From positions 2,501-66,500 of the forward strand of contig OY727099.1 in the NCBI GenBank assembly GCA_963402885.1: a stretch of 64,000 nt of DNA, written 5' to 3'. This document shows positions 50,001-59,692 of this stretch, in pieces. Both the position numbers and the translations under genes were made by a program. Below the pieces are notes generated by a model, which was given only the letters and a program-made list of their open reading frames with translations, made no database searches and was not told where the DNA came from. This stretch comes from Antedon bifida (taxonomy: Eukaryota > Echinodermata > Crinoidea > Comatulida > Antedonidae). Within the stretch, counting starts at the first letter, position 1; each line of letters starts with the position of its first letter.

Positions 50001-53000
50001 CATTATCTTCTTAAAGTACCATTGTTGGATCTAACTACAGAAAGAATAAATGATTTATTATAGCGTTCAGTATTTATTTTTCTCATGATCAGTATTCTGC
50101 AGCTTCAAGAACTAACACGGAAAGTATAGTTGATCATACCCAGCACCGTTTTTAGTGTACGATTAATCATGCAAACAACTCACGATGATATTTCTACTCT
50201 TATTTAAAATAAAGTCAGAACTCACAGAAAGCAACAAAGGGATTCAAGTTTCATGGTTCAGCGCACAACTGTGACTACCACAAGTTTAACCAACTGCGCT
50301 ATGCCACTCTCTCTTTTGTACATTCTATGCTAATCTGTATCAGTAAAATTCTAACCTTGTGTGTAACAACTGTGACCCTTGGATTGTCCAAGTTCAGCCA
50401 AGATGGAATTTGTCCATTAGTGACGATGTATATGTGACGTACCCACGGCGTGTATCGTTCAACTGATCTCAATGAGTAACGTAGCTCTTCATTGTCCTCA
50501 AACCTGCTTGCCGAAACATCTTCATTTCCTTTAAACTCATCCTACATAATAGTTTTATTTGAATAATTGAGTTAAAAAGTCAGAGACCATAAAACTTGTC
50601 AGGCAATTTAACAGTCCTTCTCTTGATTTTATTTATTTGTATAGCATACAAAGAACAAACACAGATAATATGCAAGAATATGCAATCATTTGTATGGTAC
50701 CTGGGATAAAAGGAAATTGACACACTAAACTACTAACCTCTTCAATATTCCATATAAGGTATGCAGAAACAACCTTCATTCCATTGCTGGCATCACTATG
50801 TTCAAACTGTAACAAATTGAGAGTGTATACATGATAAATAGAACCTTACTATAATTCACCAAATCAATGTGTGTCTGTCTGGCTTTATTTATTCAGAGAC
50901 TAGGGGTTGCCCGGTGTTGGTATGTGCAGATCGATATAAGATTGAGTTTGCGTTCATTTGGTCGTCAAGGTCAAACCTAAAAATTGTGGGTACAGGTAGG
51001 CCTACGCTCAAAACATGTACTTGTGCAATGAAATGACATTTTACATTTATGGGATGAAGGCTCTATAGCCTCGTTCCCATTGGTTGTTTTTTCAAGCCTG
51101 GATATAGTCGTTTAAGACATACCACCATGTTTATGAATACTGAATACTGACAATCCCATGAAGGGAACGAAAAACAAACCACTTGTTTTCTGTAGCTGGA
51201 CTCAAAATTGATTGGTTGATTTTGAATCTGTATATTTTTAATATTTTATTTTGTTAATATTTATAAATTCTATTAATTTATATTTTATTTTTAAATGTTT
51301 GTCTTCTATTGTTCATGTTATTGTCTTGTCATATTGTATTGTTGTGAATGAGGGTCCTTAATGATCAGCTTCGGCTAGATGGACCACCCTTGTTAAATAT
51401 TTTTGAAATATAATTAAATATAAGTGTTAATGTTATGTTACTGAAAACCTTGAATTTAAAATTGTGGTGTTGGCTGTATTCTACAAAATATTAATACCTG
51501 TGACAATATTGACTTAGCTGCTTCTTCATCAGGCACTGTCATCAAAGCTACACCTTCTACATTGTGCAGCTCAACCTTAAACAAAACAATATAATTTCTG
51601 TGAGTGAACTAATCACACAGTACTATAATATTATCATATTCATTCTGAAATACATTACATGCATACGTTCATATTTTTTTTTTATCTTATGTGAGTTCGT
51701 CCCACTTTTATTTACATATACAGTACTAGTGAGATATGGGAAGACTGTATTTTCACCCCTTATTTGCATATTTCATGAAACTTGTACTACTAATTTGCAT
51801 ACTTTTGAGGTGTTTGAAAAAAAAGGTGTGAATTTGGGAAAGCGGTCCTATGATGGCTATTGGAAACCTGTATCAAAGTAATTTGAGGCCAAAACAAAGT
51901 TTCTGAAGATATTTTAGTCGCATTGTATATACAAATATTGAGAAATGGGATCGAGGGTCAAATGTCATACTAAATTCTTTCGTAAAATGTTACATTGGAG
52001 CATAAATATGTACATTCTGAATAAATCAGTGAAAAAATCAACTCTTTCTGACTAGTACTTGAGATATGGTAACTTTGTAAGCTCATCCTAATTTAGAAAA
52101 AGGCTAAAAACGCCCAAGGCCTCCAGCATTGGAAGGCCACTTAGAGTTCCTAAACCAGGAGCCTCAGGCCTCTGTGTTACGCCACTAAATACAATATCGA
52201 AAATGCATTATACATACCTCTGTTATCCTCTCCCTAAAATCATCATCCTTTATGATATTTCTGACTTGTAACTTAGTTGTGTTTTTACTAACACCAGTCA
52301 CTAATAGCCTATCTTTCAGCAACAACGTTTTATCACCAGTCAATTCACTGGACTACAAAAACGATTTAAATTGGTTAAATTTGTGTCAAAATGTCTTCAC
52401 TGTAAATTGATGTCAGTTATTTTATCTATGATGTGTGTGTGAACAAACAGCTCACCATTGGCAACATATTCAATAATGTTAGCCATAATAAAGTAAAGTT
52501 AGTGGTTGTGTGTAAACAGATGGGCATCAGGTTGTTTTGAATGGTGGGGTTAGGGGTGGGGGTGGGGTTAGGGGTGGGGGTTAGTTAGGGGTGGGGTTAG
52601 GGTTAGGTGGGGTTAGGGGTGGGGGTGCAAAACTGGGCAATTTTAAGAAGGGAAACAAATATTCAACAGGTTATAGGAGATTTTAAGAGATAACTGTGCC
52701 AGTGTTCCAACAGATACAGTGTGCAAGTATATACTGTATTATCACAATATTAAAAGCTGTAGTAATGTAACAAATAATTCATATGGTTGTATAAAGTATA
52801 AACTAATATTAATAAAAATGTGTCTACTTACAATATATACTCTGTTCATTGTAATATTTTTATCTCCCATTCCCAGCACCTTTGTTGCTTTCAATATACT
52901 GTCAACTAAAGTAAACAAACATATTAACTTTATGAACATTAATTAAGTAAAAATAAAGAAATAATTTTAGGAAAATGAATCAATAACATTGTAAACCCTA

Positions 53001-56000
53001 GCCATTAAATGCTACCCGAGTGGTCTTTGTAAGAATTCCTGGCTAAGTGATCTTGAGCATTTGCTAATGGAATGTATGTAATAGAGCTTATTTCTCTGAT
53101 ATTATAAACCCCCAGGTATTCAAACTATAGTATTGTTTACTTTTGCTTCCTATTTTAATGGCCTACAGTGGCTTCCAGTCTAAGATTCAACATTGATAAA
53201 ATACCGAATCAGCAGATTAATTAATTAAATAATATGTTTGTTTTAATTAAAAACAAATATAAATGTTTTGTTATTATTAAATATGTCAGTGTTTAAAATT
53301 GCATTCAACTTTGTGAGAATTTCATTTGAACTTCTTCTTCGCCTCACAATTGATCGAAAAGTGGGTCAATTACAGAAGAAAAACAAAAATATCAATCCGG
53401 GCGCAATGCATGTTGGGATTTATAGCGGGCCGCTAAATTTATTAGAATCACCTTATTTTTCACATTTTTAACCATTTAAAGACGAAAAAAGTTATCTCAG
53501 TAGGACCATATTTTTACATTAAATGTAGTTTGTGACCTTAAATTAGATCTAAAAAACGTAGGGAATAAGATTTTAATTCTTTAAAAAAAACCTATTCTGT
53601 TTATTTAAAATATTTTTCCGTCTATGGTTTAATCACCCTTTCAACTCATGAATAATTCTCACATTCAACTCATAAACATTCATTGTATACCTTATACAAA
53701 GAAACTAATTAAACAATAAACTAATAAAGTAAACACAATAATAATAATAAAAACCATACCTTCTTCCTGATTTGAAAACTCTGCCAATGTATATGTTGGT
53801 CCACCTTCCTTATTTACAGTCATATTAAATAGTCTTGTCATTTTTAAGAATGTTGGGTCATAAATTGACAACTCTAAACTAGTTATAGCTGATGGAAGAG
53901 CCCTACTAAAAATTAACGTTTTAGCAGTGATGCAATTTTTCTTTTTACAATACACATATCTGAAAAACAGAATTATATATATTTGTAGAGGAGCTGTAGC
54001 TTGGTGGTTAACATGCTTTCCTTTCAATCTCAAGGTTCAGGGTTCAATCCTGACCTAGTGCCAGGGTTGTAACTCACAACTCTTTCAACTCCTCTCCCTA
54101 AGCCTCATTGGCATAGTTTATAAGTACAATAAATTATAAATAGTTTATCCTGTAATTTGTGAGTTTTTGCTCGCTGTTGGATGTGTATGAACAAAAAAAT
54201 AAGGCATTTTTTTCTGTAAAAATTGAAAAAATCATTTAATTTTTAAATTTATATGAAGCTAGAAATTCAAATTTACTTTTTTATTGATTTTTTTATATAT
54301 ATTATAATTTACAAAATTGGAAAATATAAAACATAAATATAAAACTAAAAAGATATGACAATACAAATTATTATTATTAATATTATCATTCAAATATTTA
54401 TGTTTAAAATTGTCAATAAAGAGTTTAGTGGCTTGTGGTCAATTAAGAGGGCAATACACTTTATAGTAATAGCACATTTAAACATGAGATTTATGAGATA
54501 CAGTACACTATAGCTACATTACTGTAATGAGCTTGATGTCTTTATGGCTTAATTGCACAATTAATATTGCTACTTATTATAATTTTTTTATGATAGTCAA
54601 ATCTCTTGGAAAGCCGACACACTCAAGATAGGAAAAGGTGTTGGATTACGGTAGATGTCTACTTACAGTACAAGAGTTAACAAATTCAAAAATTGTAGGC
54701 AGCAAGTGAGGATCTAGGATTTTTTAACAGGGGAGCGCTAGCATATAACACTAAGTCTTTCAAAACTATAAATATCAAAAAGTAGTTCATAAATAAACAA
54801 AAGAGAAAAAATTAGTTTTAATATATTTTACTTGTCAAAAGGAGGGTGTGCATGTCCCTAACTGGGGGGGGGGGGCAAGGCATTAATATAGTGTAACAAT
54901 CAATCAATCTAAAATATCATGATCGTACAATCACCAGAACCCAGATATTCTTAAAGCAAAAGCAAGTAGTTTATTAGTGAGTTAATGGCAACGTGAAACT
55001 AAACGCAAAGGAACAACAGTAGTTGTGCAACGAACTTTAGAGTGTTGACAATAGAACGAATTCTATCTAGTCGTGGTTACCATCTCTACAACACAAATCA
55101 TAGTTATATTTCTGACATCAAACTGATCGTGGTTACCCTGAATCACATGCATGACACAATTATAATATACTGTAACTTTTCATTTCCTTTTATTCCACAA
55201 AGAATAAACCATGTTCAGCTCAGCTAATGTTACAGTCAGTTACTTTGAGTTGAGGTCAGTTACTTTGAGTTTCGGTCAGTTATTTTAAGTTGTGGACAGT
55301 TACTTTGGGAGATTACGTTGTGTCAATGTATAAGCTTTAGATGTATATTTTGTTTAATAACAGTTTTAATCAGATTTGAAAAAAAGAATGAACAGATAAC
55401 TTACTGTGTTCCATTTTGAGATAAAATACCATTGCTATATTAAAAGAAATTGTAGAATTGAATAACATTGTTTAAATAATGTCTTCTACTATTTGCTTTC
55501 ATTCTACTTTTAAAATAAAATATTATTGCTGACTCAAGTCTATTCTAGATAGTAGTAGAGAAAATTTATGATTTATACCAAGATAAAACAATTTGCTCTA
55601 TTTTTGACAATTATAGTAAATCATTTTTAATTAAAGCTATGAAACATAGGACTGAAATATTGAAAAACATTTCCACCCCTTAATATGAATTCATTTTGTT
55701 TCTTTTTTACTGTTAATAAGTCAGTAGAATTTGTGCTGCTTGATGTTTTGTAATTGTGAACCGTATCTGTATATATATATATATTGTAACTACTGTATGA
55801 CTATATTTTGTAAACATTTTGTATGGGTTGAACCTCTTGTTACAAGAGTGTTCCTCAGTTTTAAAGGGAAGTAACCAATAAATATTATTATGATTACAAT
55901 ACAATAATGAAAACAGATAAATCATAGAGTTTTTATATTTTGAGTTTAGTATTGATCCTTACCTAGATGAATTCATAGTAAGAGCTACATGCTTTGCTTT

Positions 56001-57635
56001 GACTGCATTTAATTCTTCTATAAGCCTAGAGTCAGATCCATTGACCCATGTATAAACAATATCAATTGGAATTGGCAAACACATTCTGAAAATCACAGAA
56101 AAAGACTACAAATCAACAACAAAAAAACTGCATAAAAAGAAGTTGCTAAAATAGAAAATTTAATTGTTGAGTAATTGGTCAGTTGTTTGCCCTACTGTGA
56201 CATAATTTGTACTTTATACTAACGCCCTTATAAGTACAGTACATTGAGAATACTTGCAAAAAAATTCTCACACAAGGATTAATTTTTAATTAAGTATTTT
56301 TATTTTAAATTTACAAATTACATTAGATTAAGGGCAAACACCTGACCAATAAAATAGACAATGAAATACTGTATTTCGTCTGAAAACTGATCTCGATACC
56401 TTCTCACCAATAGGAACATTATCTACAATACTGTACTATAACAATAATACTCTCTAAGCTCAACCTTAACGATATATAATTGTTCCCTGAAAAAATATTG
56501 TTTTCAAATGAGTTTGTTGAATATGCCATTTTGATGTTCCATAAACCATTATTCACTTTGACCAATAATTGGATAGAAACAAAAATTTAGTTTTTATTGA
56601 TAAAAAATGCTATCAAACGTATTTTATGCTAACAATACAAATGTTATTATGGATATTAAAGTGTATTTTTTATACAATTTTAATGTCAAGAAACTGTCAA
56701 AATATTGATTAGGTTTATTCCGAAACTAAAGACTCCCTCTGTGATGGCTTTTGGCTAAGAAGCTTTGAAGTGTGTTTTAGAATGAAAAGTTTAATAATAT
56801 TTTAACTGATTTTAACGTGTTTCTGGAAATAAAAATATTGTATCGTGACCAGATTAACTTTTTTGTATTACCTATCTTGAAAAAGTTTTCCACCTATGTT
56901 GTCATGGTAAACATTAAATAAAGCAGAATATTGATCTTGACTCCATTCCAATGCTACCTATAAAAAAAACTTTTTTGTTTAACATTTCAAACAGTAATAA
57001 AGAGATTATTCAATCAATAAAGGGGATAATTGCAAAATTTAATAAAAATCAATAAGTTGGTTTATTTATTTCTTGAACCAACCTTAATTGTATGCATGCA
57101 CATTTAACCATTTGCATTTTAAAATTCCTAGCTAGGGCCTAGGCATATTATTTGGTGGCCATTAATTCTAGTAGTACTAGCAATTATGGTGTAGATTTTG
57201 AATTGACTAGGCTACTGTATAATAATTAATAGGCCTAATACTACTAGTACAGTACAATTAAGTATTATTATGTCTTTAGTTAGAATAGAATTTTGATTCA
57301 AATTCCACTGAAGAAATCTGCATACACTTACTGCTACTATACAATACGTGTACGTCCACTGACGAGGCTAGGAGCTAGTTAAAAATAGTTTTATAGCCTA
57401 GGCCTCTATATCCACCTAGCTAGTAAAGTAGGCCTAGCCTATCTTTTTAGATAGGCCTGCCCCCGGCCCGGCCTGGCCCTAACCCCACCACACTCGATCT
57501 GCACTCTCTAGTCTAGCTTACCTCTCCAAATTGAAAAGCTGATACCAGCACTAAAACGACACCGGTAAAGCACAAAATTGTTCCGTATCGATGCGATAGA
57601 CATGAGTACGTCTGTTTCTGCACAATTTTGAACAT
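38048..57635 (-). CDS. GNPTAB: GlcNAc-1-phosphotransferase alpha/beta precursor (27 coding exons, 1606 aa)
   Basis: Family role: the Golgi enzyme transfers GlcNAc-1-phosphate to high-mannose glycans of lysosomal hydrolases, the first step of the mannose-6-phosphate tag. Exons in order: 57635-57522, 56957-56872, 56085-55963, 55434-55405, 53959-53760, 52905-52832, 52352-52218, 51575-51498, 50806-50738, 50541-50356, 49759-49589, 49005-48882, 48692-48630, 48259-48204, 47732-47618, 47216-47008, 46664-46531, 46069-45951, 45464-43795, 42978-42779, 42144-41992, 41120-40940, 40342-40257, 39630-39532, 38958-38791, 38314-38224, 38134-38048. The protein has an N-terminal signal anchor (~18-34), the Stealth motif [13 protein letters not shown] (~72-84), the Stealth region [18 protein letters not shown] and YLNDDVMFG, two Notch/LNR modules (~432-462 and 486-517), a DMAP-binding domain (~678-720), a Gln/Asn-rich repeat region, a likely S1P site (RQLL|D, 1272-1276), [11 protein letters not shown], an EF-hand loop (D1365-E1376), [10 protein letters not shown], and a C-terminal membrane helix (~1557-1580) with a basic tail. 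It is longer than human GNPTAB (1256 aa), mostly through exon 19. Intron 13 appears to be GC-AG. Confidence 0.96.
39117..39402 (-). mobile_element. 5S rRNA-derived SINE (SINE3-like)
   Basis: Read on the minus strand, 39402-39314 follows metazoan 5S rRNA: a TACGGCCATAT-like start, then GAT(C)ACCGAAGTTAAGCAATG and GGATGGGAGACG, in the right order and spacing. It is too diverged to be a working 5S gene. The adjoining 39117-39310 has CCAGGTACTAATTTGTACAC and CTGGGTAGAGAGAGGCAA, typical of the body of many invertebrate interspersed repeats. Together they suggest a 5S-headed SINE in a GNPTAB intron. Confidence 0.75.
39925..40213 (-). mobile_element. 3' end of a LINE (C-terminus of the reverse-transcriptase ORF)
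   Basis: The minus strand encodes [20 protein letters not shown] followed by [13 protein letters not shown] and [15 protein letters not shown], then a stop. This is the well-known C-terminal tail of CR1/L2/RTE-type non-LTR retrotransposon ORF2 proteins. After the stop comes GCGCATTGAGAGC and an (ATT)n tail at 39925-39938. Only this 5'-truncated fragment is present, in a GNPTAB intron. Confidence 0.85.
40413..40754. mobile_element. MITE family 2, long copy with TAA target duplication
   Basis: AGCATGGTTCCCACTAGAAC at the left and TGTCGGGAACCACACT at the right are inverted, with TAA immediately outside both ends. The interior includes CAATCACAAGTGGGAACC, which looks like the end of a shorter nested unit, and two GTTTGATTTCACAC segments. 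GNPTAB intron. Confidence 0.8.
41328..41400 (+). repeat. Dispersed repeat family C copy
   Basis: TTGAATATTCCATTTTAATG, then TCACATATTATAGTTATTCA and TTTTGACTAAAAATTGGAG, belongs to the family also seen at 1693-1740, 36497-36670, 56508-56600 and 62815-62955. Confidence 0.6.
41764..41792. repeat. AT-rich perfect hairpin
   Basis: AAAATATGGTAT and ATACCATATTTT are separated by AAAAA. No further structure was seen. Confidence 0.6.
42424..42606. repeat. 63-bp tandem repeat, three copies
   Basis: GTTAACATTAAACTGACTTC, then AACTGGTCACGGTTACCCAT and ACCACACATGTGACATGTGA, repeats without visible change. Each unit has the palindromic ACATGTGACATGT. GNPTAB intron between 42779 and 42144. Confidence 0.93.
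43061..43611. repeat. Direct duplication flanking a SINE
   Basis: AAGTGATG(G)AAAAATAAGA, ATATTCACTGG, GTCAGTTCCAGCTA and TTAACTGCAGGG(T/C)AACCCACTTGT occur in the same order at 43085-43219 and 43435-43585. The SINE copy at 43241-43413 lies between them. The pattern suits a segmental duplication with the SINE at the junction. Confidence 0.75.
43241..43413 (+). mobile_element. tRNA-derived SINE family A, truncated head
   Basis: AAGGTTCAATCCTGACCTAA (B box), GCAACTCATGACTC, GATAAATTATAAAAATAG and ATCCTGTAATTGGTGAG match the copies at 19382-19600 and 53988-54200. The A-box half is mostly missing. A T-run follows the GTTGGATG tail. Confidence 0.8.
44671..45045 (-). repeat. In-frame ~28-residue repeat inside GNPTAB exon 19
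   Basis: Residues ~836-960 of the reconstructed protein contain repeats of the form [20 protein letters not shown] plus PQIGNDRL. There are three full units (27, 28 and 28 residues) and partial ones at either end. The region is rich in Gln, Asn and Pro and is predicted to be disordered. It lies between the DMAP-binding domain and the proprotein cleavage site. The array explains the long antisense reading frames in this interval. Confidence 0.9.
47314..47435. mobile_element. 122-bp MITE with TTA duplication and telomere-like core
   Basis: The left end ATTGCGGTACACCACATATA pairs with TATACGTGGTGTACCGCAAA on the right; both ends are followed by TTA outside. The interior has three to four CCCTAA-type units (CCCTAACCCTAACCCTAATC). 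Related: 49305-49370 and 61898-62091. GNPTAB intron. Confidence 0.85.
48300..48548. repeat. Tandem duplication, 141-bp period, two copies
   Basis: TTTTGGAGGCAATCCGGACC, AGGAT, TTTTTATT, TAGGCCGTACGTCAAAACTA and GGCGGATCTTTA recur at 48306 and 48447 with scattered differences. It is in the intron before GNPTAB exon 14. The open frames across it carry no known motif. Confidence 0.85.
49305..49370. mobile_element. Half copy of the GCGGTACACC MITE
   Basis: TAA, then AGTTTGCGGTACACCACGTA and CAATATGATTCGATTGTCCC, AGGAGTGAG match the inner part of 47314-47435 in inverted arrangement. The other end was not found. Confidence 0.65.
49806..50200 (-). mobile_element. Putative LINE 3' end
   Basis: On the minus strand it ends AATTTCACTGGAGTTAGGGA followed by TAATAAAGTTTTATTGAATTG, the same kind of end as at 10236-10330. 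The upstream 350 bp has no intact frame. Its family is not determined. Confidence 0.35.
50237..50318 (-). repeat. tRNA-like sequence (SINE head or tRNA relic)
   Basis: On the minus strand GGCATAGCGCAGTTGGTTAA is a good A box and AAACTTGAATCCC a weaker B box about 45 bp later. No cloverleaf closes properly, so it is not called as a tRNA gene. Confidence 0.4.
52120..52195. repeat. Fragment of MITE family 4
   Basis: GGCCTCCAGCATTGGAAGGC, then GAGCCTCAGGCCTC and GTGTTACGCCACTAAA, resembles the right half of 32013-32163. Confidence 0.45.
52545..52628 (+). repeat. G-rich tract with GGGGTTAGGGGTGGGGG units
   Basis: Successive GGGTTAGGGG and GTGGGGG runs give many G-tracts of four or more on the plus strand; the minus-strand GNPTAB pre-mRNA would be C-rich here. 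It could fold as a G-quadruplex. GNPTAB intron between 52832 and 52352. Confidence 0.85.
53392..53575. repeat. Dispersed repeat family B copy
   Basis: CAATCCGGGCGCAATGCATG, TTATAGCGGGCCGCTAAATT, TTTTTCACATTTTTAACCAT, AGTAGGACCATA and AAAAAACGTAGGGAAT match 26110-26328 and 30835-30965. GNPTAB intron. Confidence 0.78.
53988..54200 (+). mobile_element. tRNA-derived SINE family A, full-length copy
   Basis: The head GGAGCTGTAGCTTGGTGGTT (A box) and AGGGTTCAATCCTGACC (B box) is followed by the family body and a GTTGGATGTGTATGA end with an A-rich tail. It is the clearest copy of the family. It lies immediately upstream, in GNPTAB sense, of exon 5. Confidence 0.88.
55235..55307. repeat. ~18-bp tandem repeat, four copies
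   Basis: GTCAGTTACTTTGAGTTGAG-type units repeat with small changes. GNPTAB intron. Confidence 0.85.
56508..56600 (+). repeat. Dispersed repeat family C copy
   Basis: TTGTTGAATATGCCATTTTG, ATGTTCCATAAACC and ATTCACTTTGACCAATAATT match 1693-1740 and the inverted copies at 36497 and 62815. Confidence 0.6.
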
Positions 57636-58450
57636 GATGTGTATTAATTATTATTGTACTTTGATCCAAATAATCAAAAGACGATCGCGAAATCGTATAT
57701 CGATGTGGAAGCTGCCATGTTGCAAGTTTTAAATAGAGGGCGCTATAATAGTAAACAATGAGATTATAGGTATGGAACGAAGGTTGCGCCAATGCAAGGA
57801 ATTAAGTTGGTTTAAAAGTATACAGTATTGGATTGGTGAATTTTGTTGATATTTTAAATTATTCTTTTAATTTTTAATTTTCAGTCTTTTCATTTGCTTG
57901 TAATTCAAAAATTGAATAATATTTAGGTACTAGAAAATAATATTATATCCCATTCTTTGTTTGTACTTCTTTGGCGTATGGCGTTCCACAGTAAAGTGAA
58001 AACAAACGCTGCCGGCCGACGAAAATTGTTCGTGCATTTCGTACAATAAGAAGGAAGAAAAAACAACATTTTGAATGAATTTATATAATCTAAACATCAG
58101 CTAATCCTATAAATGTAATAATTTATCAGTTAGAAGAGACTCATGTCCATGATAAGACAGGAATAGGCTGTGGATCTTAGTTAGGCCTATCTGCTCTCCT
58201 CTGTGTGTTTTCAACGTCGGAAATGACAGGCAATTATGCACGAATTGCCTGGTGGTTAAGCGAGGCCGATGACCTAACACAAGGCCTAGCAATTTTACGT
58301 ATAAAGCATGATTTTGTAAAATTTGTTGAACATCTTATCTGAGAATGAACAATGTTGACTGTTTTAGATACTAGGCCTATCTATTAGGCCCAAAACTACG
58401 TTGATTATTTAGCACATAAGGCCTATTTATCCAATTTAAAAATTGACATC
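57636..58450. promoter_or_regulatory. Head-to-head 5' spacer of GNPTAB and PGAP4
   Basis: About 0.8 kb separates the two start codons. ATAGAGGGCGCTAT (57733-57746) fits the core of a CTCF-type site, and GCCATGTTG (57714-57722) is YY1-like. On the minus strand an upstream frame at 57718-57674 (14 codons plus stop, ATG in strong context) precedes the GNPTAB ATG. On the plus strand a short upstream frame at 58352-58387 precedes PGAP4. TAGGCCTA words are frequent at 58170-58420. Transcription starts are not determined. Confidence 0.5.
57674..57718 (-). promoter_or_regulatory. Candidate upstream open reading frame of GNPTAB
   Basis: AACATGGCAGC gives an ATG with A at -3 and G at +4, followed by 13 codons and TGA, ending 38 bp before the GNPTAB ATG. 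It would matter only if the transcript starts upstream of 57718. The ATG overlaps the YY1-like word, which in other animals often sits at transcription starts. Confidence 0.4.
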
Positions 58451-59692
58451 ATGGTTCTTAATCTTAGGCCCACAGCGTTAGGCAGCAAATACCTTCGAAT
58501 CTTACTAATATTTATTATCATATATTTCATGACTTTTTATCTTATTTTGCCAAATGTGTTATGCGACTATCCATATTCCAGCTATTTTGCTCCAAAATGG
58601 AATATATATCGAAAGGCTGTAGATTTGAACGAGGATCGTATAAAAGTTGCAGAGGACTATTTGAGGTCCGTAAATGCAGCTAAAAGTAGGCAAATGTACA
58701 GTCAAAAAATGCCAGCAAAATATGTCATAGGTATCATCACAGTTCAACGCTTTTCATATGACAGAAATACTCCTCAACCGAAATATCTTACACAAGTTGT
58801 TGCACGATTACATAACTTAATCGCAAAATCTTCATCACAGTCGGATTATCAATTGTTTGTGTGTAATGTGGACAGCCAAGGTAGCAGACACGATGAAGCC
58901 ATCCATCTTTCTAACTACGTCAGAATGGTCAGCAAAAACGAAAATGGTAACTCGAGAAATAACTGGAATACTAACCGTTGGGAACGCGAGAAGTTGGATT
59001 ACATTTACTGCTTAGAGCAGGCCTGGCTGTACGATTCCAAATATGTCGTTTTACTTCAAGATGACGCGTTACCGCATTTCAACTTCATTGAAGTGTTGGA
59101 ATACCTTGTGAGCGACCACTTAGAAAATAGAATTCAAGGTGGTGACATGCGGCCAAATTTGGAAAAATGGGCGTGGCTGAAACTCACGTTCCCTGAAAAT
59201 CTTGCTGGATTCACAAGGAACTGGCGCTTTGTTCTTGAATGGATTTGCATATCATTAATATTAGCAAGTGTAAATACATTATTGGCATTATGTTGTTACA
59301 GATATACATTAATATCTCTATCTTTTTTCTATATGATTTTTATTGTCAGTTTTTGTTTCTATTTAAACTTCACATGGGCGATTGGTAGGCCAATGTTTGT
59401 GAACATTGGGTACGAGAATAAGTATTCATATTCACTTAAACCAGCTACCTCCTGCTGTCTCCCAGCAGTGTTGTATCCGTCAAAAAATGTTCGCGATATT
59501 TTAAATTACCTTGAGAACGTCCGTTGCAACAATGATTTGCCTATAGATTTTGTTTTGCCTAATTATGCGGAAAAATCTGATTTAAAAGAGTACCTCGCAT
59601 CGCCAAATTTATTTACGCATATCGGAATGTTCTCGTCACTCAGGCAGCGAAATGATCCAAGAACAGCATGGGCATACTTGCGGGAAATTTAA
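58451..59692 (+). CDS. PGAP4: GPI-anchor GalNAc transferase PGAP4 (TMEM246) homolog, 413 aa, single exon
   Basis: Family role: PGAP4 is a Golgi glycosyltransferase that adds the GalNAc side chain to the first mannose of GPI anchors after attachment to protein. The protein has an N-terminal membrane helix (~15-34) and a luminal GT-A-like domain with YVIGIITVQR (~91-100), REKLDYIYCLEQAW and the metal-binding-like LLQDDALP (D204/D205). A characteristic pair of membrane helices (~262-282 and ~285-306) interrupts the catalytic domain, as in the human protein (403 aa). It then resumes with PATSCCLPAVLYP and ends HIGMFSSL...AWAYLREI. Length and the tandem-helix insertion make the assignment firm. 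The start is the first ATG of the frame. AATAAA at 59942-59947 is a likely polyadenylation signal, 250 bp after the stop. Confidence 0.93.
   Translation: MVLNLRPTALGSKYLRILLIFIIIYFMTFYLILPNVLCDYPYSSYFAPKWNIYRKAVDLNEDRIKVAEDYLRSVNAAKSRQMYSQKMPAKYVIGIITVQRFSYDRNTPQPKYLTQVVARLHNLIAKSSSQSDYQLFVCNVDSQGSRHDEAIHLSNYVRMVSKNENGNSRNNWNTNRWEREKLDYIYCLEQAWLYDSKYVVLLQDDALPHFNFIEVLEYLVSDHLENRIQGGDMRPNLEKWAWLKLTFPENLAGFTRNWRFVLEWICISLILASVNTLLALCCYRYTLISLSFFYMIFIVSFCFYLNFTWAIGRPMFVNIGYENKYSYSLKPATSCCLPAVLYPSKNVRDILNYLENVRCNNDLPIDFVLPNYAEKSDLKEYLASPNLFTHIGMFSSLRQRNDPRTAWAYLREI

Noticed and set aside
50237-50318. Functional tRNA gene
   Set aside because: A and B boxes are recognisable, but acceptor and T stems do not pair properly and no anticodon arm forms.
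57674-57718. Alternative GNPTAB start upstream
   Set aside because: The frame stops before the main ATG, and the N-terminus from 57635 (cytoplasmic tail plus membrane helix) aligns directly with the family start.
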